DNA of 64,000 nt from Bacteroidota bacterium (GTDB taxonomy: Bacteria; Bacteroidota; Bacteroidia; Chitinophagales; JADIYW01): assembly GCA_028288625.1 (NCBI GenBank), contig JAQBNI010000148.1:26695-90694 (forward strand), given 5' to 3'. The translations under genes and the position numbers were made by a program. Positions 45,207 through 53,306 of the stretch are shown here, one piece after another. Each line of letters opens with the position of its first letter. The first letter of the stretch is position 1. The notes beneath the pieces are model-generated. The model did no database searches, was not told where the DNA came from, and was given only the letters and a program-made list of their open reading frames with translations.

Positions 45207-46195
45207 TGGAGAAGAAAGATCATCCATATCATTCAATAAAAAAATTTGCGATCAGGATCACAATTTATTTGCTGTCATTTTTTGCAATTATAGGGATAGG
45301 TTTTTTATTGCCGCCAACTTCCACCAACAATATTCTTTTTTCATTGTGCGATAAGATGTGGATGGTCGATAGTGTTCAGCAATTAAACCCGGACAAGCCC
45401 ATAGTTTACTGGATTGGCGGATCTAATGTAAACTTCGGACTGGATAGCAAGCTGATCTCTGATTCTTTGCGGCTGACTTGTATGAACACTGCAGTTCACG
45501 GCGGATTAGGATTAAAATTTGAAGTGAATAATGCGTTGAGGTTTGCAAGAAAAAATGATATTGTCGTGCTGATGCCGGAGTATGAGAATTTCTGGAATTT
45601 TAATAATGAAATGGCAGATGGTCAGGCAGAATTGCTTCATACAATTATTGATGTTTATCCTTCAGGAAAAAAATTAATAGAAAGCGATCAATGGCATCAC
45701 ATACTTACTTATCTACCCAGATACCTTCATGATAAATACATACAATATTTTCCAACTAATTATTGGAAGAGAAATAAAAAAGATCTCGGTGTGTATGTGC
45801 GCCATAATTTTAATGACCATGGCGATGCCATAATGCATCTGGATAAACAGCCCGTTCCGTTTTTAGCAATGCCAACAATTGGCGCCGGACTAAACTCAGC
45901 AGTAATCAATTTTTTAAAAGACAAGAATATAGAATTCAACCGCAAAGGCATTCACTTTTATATTCTCTTCCCGGCATATCAGCAAACATCTTACAACAAT
46001 AATAAAAAAGCCATCACTGAATTGTATGATGTTTTATTGAAAGAAAAATTGCCGGTTTACAGTACTCCTGAACGCTATGTTTTCCCCGATTCACTCTTTT
46101 ACGACACCTATTATCACTTGAATAAAAAAGGTCGGGAAATAAGAAGTATATTCGTTCAGCAAGACCTCAATGACCGTGTGGCAAAAAATAAATAA
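45206..46195 (+). CDS. SGNH-like membrane-anchored protein, partner of MBOAT (second pair)
   Basis: 329 residues from the ATG at 45206, which shares its first base with the MBOAT stop (TGATG); a TTG one codon earlier is less likely. One N-terminal membrane anchor (ITIYLLSFFAIIGIGFLLPP) is followed by a periplasmic domain with block-I-like YWIGGSNVNFGLDSKLISDS (Ser near residue 75), NTAVHGGLGLKFEVNNAL, DIVVLMPEYENF and a C-terminal DTYYHLNKKGREIRS, whose Asp and His fit an SGNH triad. This is the same arrangement as at 35553-38140. It probably completes acyl transfer to the polysaccharide. Identity to named AlgJ/AlgX is too low to name it. Confidence 0.78.
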   Translation: MEKKDHPYHSIKKFAIRITIYLLSFFAIIGIGFLLPPTSTNNILFSLCDKMWMVDSVQQLNPDKPIVYWIGGSNVNFGLDSKLISDSLRLTCMNTAVHGGLGLKFEVNNALRFARKNDIVVLMPEYENFWNFNNEMADGQAELLHTIIDVYPSGKKLIESDQWHHILTYLPRYLHDKYIQYFPTNYWKRNKKDLGVYVRHNFNDHGDAIMHLDKQPVPFLAMPTIGAGLNSAVINFLKDKNIEFNRKGIHFYILFPAYQQTSYNNNKKAITELYDVLLKEKLPVYSTPERYVFPDSLFYDTYYHLNKKGREIRSIFVQQDLNDRVAKNK

Positions 46196-47831
46196 TTACA
46201 GCGAGAAGACTTTTTTAAAATGGAACACCTTCACCTTTGTCGGGATATTAATTATTGTCATTTGCGGAATTAAAGTTACCGCCGGTCTTGATAAGTACAT
46301 GGATGTTTTGTTCTGGGATGAGGCATTATATTTAAACCGCGGTATTCACTTCTTTCCGCATCCTCCGAAAACATGGGGCCCGTCATATTCGCTGTACTAT
46401 AAATTTTTGTCCTTTTTTATTCACGATAAAATTGCGCTGTATTATTTTAATTTCAAGCTCACCACGATTGTAATTTGCATTGCGCTTTTTCTTTTGTTGT
46501 TGTCGTGCGGCGTACAGCGTGTGCTTGCATTTATTTTCTCCATTTTTTTTCTTTCTACATTTATCAATATGCCGTTATGGCCCCGCGTTTCACATTATTG
46601 CGTAATCGTGATTATTGCGGGTATTATTATTTCAAAATATCAAAGAACGCTGGTGGCGAAGCTTGCCGTGGTTTCGTTTGCATTGCTGGTTTGCGCGTAT
46701 GCGCGACCTGAATTATTTGCGCCCTTCCTCGTTTGCGCAATAAGTGCATATATACTTGCTCTTGCAAATATTAAAAGGTTGAATAAGCGTGAATGGATAC
46801 TCATGTCAACGCTGACTGTTTTATGTGCATTCATTTTTTATTTTCTACAAACTCCGTTTAATAACGGCGACAGCGGGAGAGGCTTGCGTGTATTTTTGCA
46901 GCACTTTGCTTGGAATTATTCTCACTGGCATCATTTGCAGAATGTTTTCTGGCTCGATTTTCCCGACATCATTCACAACAATTTTAAAGATTCGTCTTCT
47001 TTAAAAGGGATCATTTCTTCTAACCCGCAAATGTTTGAGCAGCACTTGGTGTCAAATATTCTGAATTATATCACACAGATGTCGAAGATCATATTCAGTT
47101 TCTTCGCACCTATATTTACAACTGAGCTGCACTGGCTTTGCCTGATGGTGGGCATCATGTTGTTTTTTGTGTATTTCACTTTTACAAAAACCTCTAAATT
47201 CAAGAGACAGCGTTTCTTTGTATTTGCGCGACAAAATTTATTTACCATTTTCATTTTGCTGATCTTCAGCGCGCCTTCTTTTGTGGCATGTATTTACGCG
47301 TACCCGCGCGAGCATTATTTATTGCTGCAGGTGCCGCTGTTTTTATTGCTCATCGCTCTTGCTATATCATCTATACAAGTGGAAATTGTAAAGCCTGTCC
47401 AAAAGATCATCGTCGTTGGAGTGGTTTGGTTTTTCGTGATGCCGGTGTCGGAAGATTTTACATATTTCGATCTTTTCCGGAAAGAAACTTCTTTATGCAA
47501 TCTCAAAACAGTGGCGTATATAAAAAGAAATATCGTTACAGATGACAGTATCAGGATGTTTGATGTGGAAGGATATATTACAAATTTATTGCCTGAGAAT
47601 TTTACAAATTACAACGATCAGTATTACAGGAACAGGAATATTGTGTTGAGTGATTTTATCCGCGAAAAAAAAATTGATATTATTTATAAAACACCTTCAC
47701 TCTCAATGTTAAATAATGTTCAAAAAGATACAGCTATGCTGGATTTGTTAAAGAATCCGGAAAACTATGGATTTTTTGAGCAAAAAACAGGTAATTTTAC
47801 GCCTTCATTACTGATTAAAAAGAAACAGTGA
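46170..47831 (+). CDS. GT-C-type integral membrane glycosyltransferase-like protein
   Basis: 553 residues and about ten to twelve membrane helices. A first periplasmic loop contains VLFWDEALYLNRGIHFFPHP, resembling the catalytic D-E loop of GT-C enzymes (ArnT/PMT, GT39/GT83), which use polyprenyl-phosphate sugars. The C-terminal soluble part (about 440-553: KETSLCNLKTVAYIKRNIV) resembles the periplasmic tail of that group. It overlaps the SGNH gene by 26 bp and the polymerase gene by 4 bp, so it is firmly in the operon. It may add a side sugar to the glycan in the periplasm. The family assignment rests on topology and the WDE loop, so it is moderate. Confidence 0.65.
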   Translation: MTVWQKINNYSEKTFLKWNTFTFVGILIIVICGIKVTAGLDKYMDVLFWDEALYLNRGIHFFPHPPKTWGPSYSLYYKFLSFFIHDKIALYYFNFKLTTIVICIALFLLLLSCGVQRVLAFIFSIFFLSTFINMPLWPRVSHYCVIVIIAGIIISKYQRTLVAKLAVVSFALLVCAYARPELFAPFLVCAISAYILALANIKRLNKREWILMSTLTVLCAFIFYFLQTPFNNGDSGRGLRVFLQHFAWNYSHWHHLQNVFWLDFPDIIHNNFKDSSSLKGIISSNPQMFEQHLVSNILNYITQMSKIIFSFFAPIFTTELHWLCLMVGIMLFFVYFTFTKTSKFKRQRFFVFARQNLFTIFILLIFSAPSFVACIYAYPREHYLLLQVPLFLLLIALAISSIQVEIVKPVQKIIVVGVVWFFVMPVSEDFTYFDLFRKETSLCNLKTVAYIKRNIVTDDSIRMFDVEGYITNLLPENFTNYNDQYYRNRNIVLSDFIREKKIDIIYKTPSLSMLNNVQKDTAMLDLLKNPENYGFFEQKTGNFTPSLLIKKKQ

Positions 47832-49150
47832 ATTTCATTTATAAGCCTTTATATACTCGCGATCAGCCGTTGTTCGAATTGAGAATATTCGGATTATTTT
47901 TATTCAGTCTGTTATTTACAAGCAACATCTTACTTCAGTTTAAATCTGCAAACGCTTCCATCGGTTTGATCATGGTGATGGGCATGCCATTTATATTTAT
48001 TTTTACAGGCATCTATTATTACTATAAAATATTTAAACTAAAACAGCTGAACCCGTTTGATGTGATGATCTTTTTATGCCTGTTGGTTCCGTTGTACAAT
48101 GCAATCGTTGTGCACATCATTTTTGACGTGAAAATATTAAAAGCATTATTCAATTTATCAGCGCGGTTTTATATTGTCATGTGCAGCCTGATCTATTATT
48201 CTATCCGTTCAAAAAAGATCACCATCAAGCAATATATTTATGCGAATATAATTTTATGCTGGTTTTGTTTTTTCCTGTACACGTTTGTTTCGCTTACCAT
48301 AGATCCTGCACGATTTAAAGATTCATTAGGTGATGGACTTGTGGGTTATAACCCGTCCAAGGGAGGTTATTTATACAGGTTTTCAAGCGCCTTCCTGATA
48401 TTCGGAATGTTATATTATTTCCTTGATTACATTCTGGAAAATAATTTCGTCAGTCTTTTTTTATGGATAATATTGATCGCCTACCAGGTATTTATTGATA
48501 AAGGAAGAACCGAGCTGGTATCGGAAGTTATTCCAATGTTTTTATTCATGTTTATCGTGTTGAAATGGCATAAGATAGTACAGAAACTCTTTGCTATAGC
48601 TGTGCTCGCAGGTCTCGGCCTGATCATTGCATATTATATCAATCCCAAAATAATTTCCTTTACTGCAGACATGTACCTTATGTTTATTAAATTCTTTATG
48701 GGTAAAAAAACCGGTGAAGGCTCAGCGGATATGCGATGGACGGAAATGGCATATGTATATAATTATTTTTTAAAACATCCTCAGCATCTTTTCTTTGGAA
48801 TAGGTTGTCCAAAAAGAACTATTATGCTCATTAATGTAGGCGACGTTATTTTATCAGATATTGGAATTGTAGGTGGTTTGCTTTCCCAGGGAATTGTGGG
48901 CTTGATCTTTACTTACTCTTTGTTTTTGTATCCTTTATTTGTCTGGAGAAAAGTGAAATATTACCGGCATGATGTTTTATTCAATACGGGATTACTGGGC
49001 TGCGGCACTGTATTTATTCAATCACTTTTTTCCGGCGCCGTATTTTATAGTCCATTCTCACTCATGCTATTCATGGTGATCGTAGAATATTACCGCGTAA
49101 AAGAAAAATTTTACTGGAAGAGAATGCGCCTCGCTAAAGAAACTTCATGA
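47828..49150 (+). CDS. O-antigen polymerase/ligase-like protein (Wzy/WaaL fold)
   Basis: 440 residues from a GTG start overlapping the upstream TGA. About eleven membrane helices are visible. A large periplasmic loop begins after YQVFIDKGRTELVSEVIPMF and continues with GKKTGEGSADMRWTEMAYVY and FLKHPQHLFFGIGCP, the R-x-x-x-W and H/G pattern of the Wzy_C (O-antigen ligase/polymerase) family. In a Wzx/Wzy pathway this protein polymerises lipid-linked repeat units under control of the Wzz-like protein. Polymerase and ligase cannot be told apart from sequence alone; the presence of Wza, Wzz and Wzx in the same locus favours polymerase. Confidence 0.85.
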   Translation: MNFIYKPLYTRDQPLFELRIFGLFLFSLLFTSNILLQFKSANASIGLIMVMGMPFIFIFTGIYYYYKIFKLKQLNPFDVMIFLCLLVPLYNAIVVHIIFDVKILKALFNLSARFYIVMCSLIYYSIRSKKITIKQYIYANIILCWFCFFLYTFVSLTIDPARFKDSLGDGLVGYNPSKGGYLYRFSSAFLIFGMLYYFLDYILENNFVSLFLWIILIAYQVFIDKGRTELVSEVIPMFLFMFIVLKWHKIVQKLFAIAVLAGLGLIIAYYINPKIISFTADMYLMFIKFFMGKKTGEGSADMRWTEMAYVYNYFLKHPQHLFFGIGCPKRTIMLINVGDVILSDIGIVGGLLSQGIVGLIFTYSLFLYPLFVWRKVKYYRHDVLFNTGLLGCGTVFIQSLFSGAVFYSPFSLMLFMVIVEYYRVKEKFYWKRMRLAKETS

Positions 49151-50670
49151 AGAACAAATACACGATACTTGTAATTGCCGTGCTTGCAATTTTTATGCTG
49201 CGTATCTGTTTGTCCAACGACAAGAAAAAAGAAAATGACATACTGAAGGTTCCCGATGCTGTTGTTCCGGTAAAAGTAACTGTAGATAAAACGGTGGCGA
49301 ATGTAGTGAACAGGGGTATTTTCGGGATCAATATGGGGTTTGCGTTTAAAAGAGAGCTGGATAAAGATTCAGGTTTTGTCCAACTGTTGCGCGGCATGCA
49401 TCCTGCATCACTGCGATTTCCCGGCGGCACCGTCGCAAATTATTATCATCCTCATTTGCCGGTGTACGGTTACAAAGTAGGAGAGTTTCCACCCGGCTTG
49501 GGAACGCTGTATATGGAACAGCTCAACCGAAAAGAAAATATTTTATACAATTATATCAGGCTGTGCAAGCTCGTTGGAGCAAGAGCAGTTTTTTGCGCGA
49601 ATGTTTACAACGGTACGCCGGAAGAAACGCTTTTTGTAATTGATGAATTGAAAAAAAATAATGTTCCAATTCTTGGAGTGGAATTGGGAAATGAATTCTG
49701 CTTGTCGGAATACCGTAAGCAATTTCCCGATGCAAATGTTTACCTCAAAAAAATAAAAACAACTGTTGATGCCATTCATGCAAAATATCCGGATATAAAA
49801 TTAGTGGTGATCGGCGGCGACGGCGTTTCTCCCAAAGATGTTGGCGGAAGAGGAAAATTTATGCGTGGATGGAATACGATGTTGAGCAAAGAAACTTTTT
49901 ACAAAGCATATACATGGCATCCGTATGAGAATTGTCCGGCGTGCGACCAGGAACCCTACTTCGATAATTTGTTTGTAAAGAATATAAATACGCTGGCACC
50001 GCAGCGAAGTAAATATTTATTAAGCCTCGGGTTGAATTTAGCAACGATCTATGGTCCGGATAGAAAATTATGGCTGACAGAGTGGAACATCGGCAACATG
50101 AGTTATCTCGATAATACATTTATGCAGGCGGCGTATGTTTCTGAATATTTTTTAACGCTGATCGATCTGAATGTGCAGTACAATAATTATTTTGAAGTGA
50201 CTAACCTGCATGCGATGGACGGTTTGATTAACCAGCAAAAAGGGAAACAGCCGTCGTTGCTCACGATCGGAACAGATAATGCAACCACGCAATATTTTGC
50301 ATTTCAATTTTTATCATCCACGATAAGCGGCGATGTTTTTAAAGCACGTGAAATTGTAACTTGCAGCGATACATCAGTTTCAAAAAATTTTGTTTGCAGG
50401 GCGTTTGTAAACAAGAAAGAAAATAAAGTGTATCTGCACTTCGTCAATCATTCCGGAAAAAATGTGCGGTTAACGGTGGGTGATAAAAACATGCAAATGG
50501 AGATCCGTTCTGTTGATGCAAGTTATCCTTATGCGGCTGCAGGAAAAACGCAGTATGAAAAAGATTATCCTAACAAGCTGAAGCCTGTTAAATTAAGGAG
50601 TGAAACAGTAAATGGAAATGCGGTAAAGCTTGCGCCGTATACTTTCGGTTACATCAGCTATTCGCTGTAG
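49147..50670 (+). CDS. Membrane-anchored clan GH-A glycoside hydrolase-like protein
   Basis: 507 residues with an N-terminal hydrophobic anchor (YTILVIAVLAIFMLRICLS) and a (beta/alpha)8-type catalytic domain. Motifs fit a retaining clan GH-A enzyme of the GH51/GH79/GH30 type: LRFPGGTVANYYH, candidate acid/base Glu183 in VELGNEF and candidate nucleophile Glu312 in LWLTEWN. A C-terminal beta-domain follows (KVYLHFVNHSGKNVRLTVGD). It overlaps the polymerase gene by four bases (ATGA), so it is co-translated with the glycan genes. Glycosidases inside such loci trim or release the polymer, or clear the periplasm of misplaced chains. The substrate is unknown. Confidence 0.8.
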   Translation: MKNKYTILVIAVLAIFMLRICLSNDKKKENDILKVPDAVVPVKVTVDKTVANVVNRGIFGINMGFAFKRELDKDSGFVQLLRGMHPASLRFPGGTVANYYHPHLPVYGYKVGEFPPGLGTLYMEQLNRKENILYNYIRLCKLVGARAVFCANVYNGTPEETLFVIDELKKNNVPILGVELGNEFCLSEYRKQFPDANVYLKKIKTTVDAIHAKYPDIKLVVIGGDGVSPKDVGGRGKFMRGWNTMLSKETFYKAYTWHPYENCPACDQEPYFDNLFVKNINTLAPQRSKYLLSLGLNLATIYGPDRKLWLTEWNIGNMSYLDNTFMQAAYVSEYFLTLIDLNVQYNNYFEVTNLHAMDGLINQQKGKQPSLLTIGTDNATTQYFAFQFLSSTISGDVFKAREIVTCSDTSVSKNFVCRAFVNKKENKVYLHFVNHSGKNVRLTVGDKNMQMEIRSVDASYPYAAAGKTQYEKDYPNKLKPVKLRSETVNGNAVKLAPYTFGYISYSL

Positions 50671-52053
50671 TTACTTCATCACTTGTTTTACTAACCCTAG
50701 CTTCCCGTTGTATGGCGGATAGCGCAATGGAATATCCGGCCACGTAACTTTATTGCAAATGCCTTTCTTATGACTGAACGTATCAAAGCTGAATTTACCG
50801 TGATACGCACCCGAGCCGCTGTTGCCAACGCCGCCAAATGGCAATTCAGGATTGATGAAATGAGAGACTGTATCATTTACACAACCACCGCCGAATTGAA
50901 TGGTGTTCAGACATTTTTGCTGGTTAGCATAGTTGTTAGAAAAGATATAGAGTGATAAAGGTTTTTCAAATTGCTTGATGATCGATATCGCTTCATCGAT
51001 TGATTGAATCGGCAGCACCGGCAATATCGGTCCGAAGATCTCATCGTTCATTAAAGGATGATCCAGAGAATTTATTTCGATCAGCGTCGGCGCGATGTAG
51101 CGAGTGTCTGCATCTGTTTTTCCGCCGGCAATAATTTCTCCATCCGTGATCATCGAAGATAGGCGGTTAAAATGCTTGTCGTTAATGATGCGTGGATAAT
51201 CGGCGCTGTCCTGCGGATCTTCTCCGTAAAAAGTAGTTATTGCTTTTTGAAAAGCCGTATAGAATTTTTCTTTTACGCTGTCGTGCAGCAGTAAATAATC
51301 CGGAGCTACACAGGTTTGTCCGCCGTTTAAAAATTTGCCCCATGCAATGCGTTTTGCGGCTATTTCCACATCGACGGTTTTATCAACTATGCACGGACTT
51401 TTCCCGCCCAACTCCAAAGTGGTCGGCGTTAAAAATTCCGCGGCTGCTCTTGCAATTGTTCTGCCGATCTCCACGCCGCCGGTAAAAAAAATATAATCAT
51501 AGCGGTGAGAAAGCATTTCCTTGTTGTCTGAATGCTCGTCTAAAACCGCGAGGAAATTATCGTTAAAGTTTTCTGAAATTATTTTTTGGATGACGTGATA
51601 CGTGTTGATCGTTGCACGAGGAGGCTTGATGATACAGGTGTTGCCGGCTGCAATGGCACCGATAACAGGCGCAAGCGTAAGCTGCAACGGATAATTCCAC
51701 GCGCCGATAATTAACGTAACGCCGTACGGTTCAGAATAAATATAATTGCGCGAAGGAAAATTCGCGATCGTATCTTTTACCAGTTCCGGCGTCGACCATT
51801 TCTTGATATGTTTCAGCATATGGCTGATCTCTTCATACATGATGCCGATCTCCGTCGCAAAAGTTTCAAATTTTGATTTACGAAAATCCGCGTTTAGCGC
51901 TGCGTAAATGTTTTCTTCGTTATCCTTGATAGCAGTTTTGAATTTCTTCAGCTGCTCGATGCGGAATTCAATATCGCGTGTCGCGCCGCTTTCAAAAAAA
52001 TCCCGCTGCTTGTCGAGCACGGATTTTATATTGGATAATGTTTTCGTCGCCAT
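50671..52053 (-). CDS. NAD(P)-dependent aldehyde dehydrogenase family protein
   Basis: 460 residues, the length of the class 3 (fatty/aromatic, ALDH3) branch, which lacks the long N-terminus. Key motifs are PFSRNYIYSEPYG-like entry (NFPSRNYIYSEPYGVTLIIG), cofactor-binding FFTGGVEIGRTIARAA, the general-base Glu in TLELGGKSPCIVD, the catalytic Cys in NGGQTCVAPDYLL and EIFGPILPVLP. It oxidises medium- to long-chain aldehydes. The stop abuts the stop of the glycosidase gene, so it is convergent with the glycan operon. It is followed on the minus strand by no partner; the dehydrogenase gene upstream (52134-52988) may share its transcript. Confidence 0.95.
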   Translation of the reverse strand: MATKTLSNIKSVLDKQRDFFESGATRDIEFRIEQLKKFKTAIKDNEENIYAALNADFRKSKFETFATEIGIMYEEISHMLKHIKKWSTPELVKDTIANFPSRNYIYSEPYGVTLIIGAWNYPLQLTLAPVIGAIAAGNTCIIKPPRATINTYHVIQKIISENFNDNFLAVLDEHSDNKEMLSHRYDYIFFTGGVEIGRTIARAAAEFLTPTTLELGGKSPCIVDKTVDVEIAAKRIAWGKFLNGGQTCVAPDYLLLHDSVKEKFYTAFQKAITTFYGEDPQDSADYPRIINDKHFNRLSSMITDGEIIAGGKTDADTRYIAPTLIEINSLDHPLMNDEIFGPILPVLPIQSIDEAISIIKQFEKPLSLYIFSNNYANQQKCLNTIQFGGGCVNDTVSHFINPELPFGGVGNSGSGAYHGKFSFDTFSHKKGICNKVTWPDIPLRYPPYNGKLGLVKQVMK

Positions 52054-52091
52054 ATTGTAATTTTTATTTCGTGACTCCCTATTCCAATCTC

Positions 52092-52133
52092 TTTTTCATT
52101 CATCATTCAACATACATCATTCATCATTCATCA
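52092..52133. repeat. Short CATCATT/TCAACAT-type repeat, second copy
   Basis: Direct CATTCATCATTCAACATACA and CATCATTCATCATT words fill the gap between the dehydrogenase and aldehyde dehydrogenase genes. The same words in the opposite orientation follow the gene at 2120-2866. No gene can be supported here. Confidence 0.5.
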
Positions 52134-52988
52134 TTATTTCACCTTCGTCTTCTTCTCCGGCACTCTTTCTTTCTCCGGTCTGCCTTCAAAGCTGTCCATG
52201 GAAGTATATACGCCGAGCCATTCCGCTACCACATCAAAAATGCGGATCGGGAAAATACCTTTCAGGAATGGAACGAGGTTCATGTTATCCGGCTGCAATA
52301 AAATGATGTCGTTTTTCTTAACTGCTTTAATAATTTTTGTGGTGATATCATCCGGCTGTAACAATGGAAACAGCAGCGGAGCGCGTACGCCCTTGAACAT
52401 GCCGGTATCAATATAGCTCGGACAAATGGTGGTGACGTGCAGTTCCTGTCCTTCTTTTTCAAGTTCTTTGCGGAGGCTTTCGCTCCAGCCGAGCACCGCC
52501 CACTTGCTTGCAGCATATACGGAACCTTTCGGTAACGGGATCAGCGCGGAAGCAGAAGAGATATTTACGATATGCCCCTTGCGCTGCTTGATCATGTCTT
52601 TGAGGAACACGCGGGTAACATGCATGACGCCGCTGATATTGATCTGCAAAGTTTTTTCGATATCTCGCGCGGAATATTCCCAGAATGATTTATTACCTGC
52701 CACGATGCCCGCATTGTTAAAGAGGATGTCGATGTTGCCGATCTCGAGGAGTACTTCTGTGGCTGATTTCTCGATGTCGTCGATATTGGAAACGTCGACA
52801 ACGAAGGTGTACACATTTTTGTAGCCTTTGGATGAAAATTCCTTTTGTGTTTTATGGAGATTCTCTTCGTTGATATCCCAGATGATGAGGTTGGCTGCGC
52901 CTTCCTGCAGGCATTTGAGCCCCATTAATTTTCCAATTCCGTTGGCGCCGCCGGTAATCAAAACATTAGCGCCCCTGATCTGTGACAT
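52134..52988 (-). CDS. Short-chain dehydrogenase/reductase (classical SDR)
   Basis: 284 residues with a complete classical SDR core: cofactor loop GGANGIGKLMG, NNAG in LFNNAGIVAGN, catalytic Ser in NISSASALIPLPKGS and the Tyr-x-x-x-Lys pair in YAASKW. It ends with a lipid-SDR-like tail (FKGIFPIRIFDVVAEWLGVY) typical of membrane-associated retinol/acyl-type dehydrogenases, and a Lys/Glu-rich C-terminus. Acidic Asp at the end of beta-2 (IIWDINEEN) favours NAD(H). Paired with the ALDH downstream, it could form an alcohol to aldehyde to acid oxidation route. That pairing is inferred from order only. Confidence 0.94.
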   Translation of the reverse strand: MSQIRGANVLITGGANGIGKLMGLKCLQEGAANLIIWDINEENLHKTQKEFSSKGYKNVYTFVVDVSNIDDIEKSATEVLLEIGNIDILFNNAGIVAGNKSFWEYSARDIEKTLQINISGVMHVTRVFLKDMIKQRKGHIVNISSASALIPLPKGSVYAASKWAVLGWSESLRKELEKEGQELHVTTICPSYIDTGMFKGVRAPLLFPLLQPDDITTKIIKAVKKNDIILLQPDNMNLVPFLKGIFPIRIFDVVAEWLGVYTSMDSFEGRPEKERVPEKKTKVK

Positions 52989-53306
52989 ATGGTTTATTTT
53001 GGACTTTAAATTTAAGGGAAAATTGGGATTAAATGAGATATAAAAATAATTATTATCTGTTGTTTAAGGAAAAGGGTAGTTTTACTATTATTATAGCACT
53101 AGTCGGAAACTTGTATAGACATTATCAAAACAATCTTCTCATGATAAAAGGAAGATTACTTGAAGTATCAGAAAATTAGATGCAAAATCTTAAAAGTAAC
53201 TTCAAAAGTGAATAGATTAAGTTTGATATTCAGTGAAGAATTAATTCTTTCGATCAAACATAACTACGTTTTAAATTAATTCTTTAAAATCTTTAAATTA
53301 ATATAT
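52989..53306. other. A+T-rich gap upstream of the candidate defence pair
   Basis: This 318-bp divergent gap contains no gene and no repeat I can recognise. It is clearly more A+T-rich than the SDR gene on its left and matches the composition of the two genes on its right. The best promoter-like word is TACGTTTT at 53265-53272 (one mismatch from TANNTTTG) with no good -33 box. Confidence 0.5.

Noticed and set aside
52426-52824. 132-residue plus-strand frame opposite the SDR gene
   Set aside because: It is the antisense of an intact SDR with all catalytic motifs.
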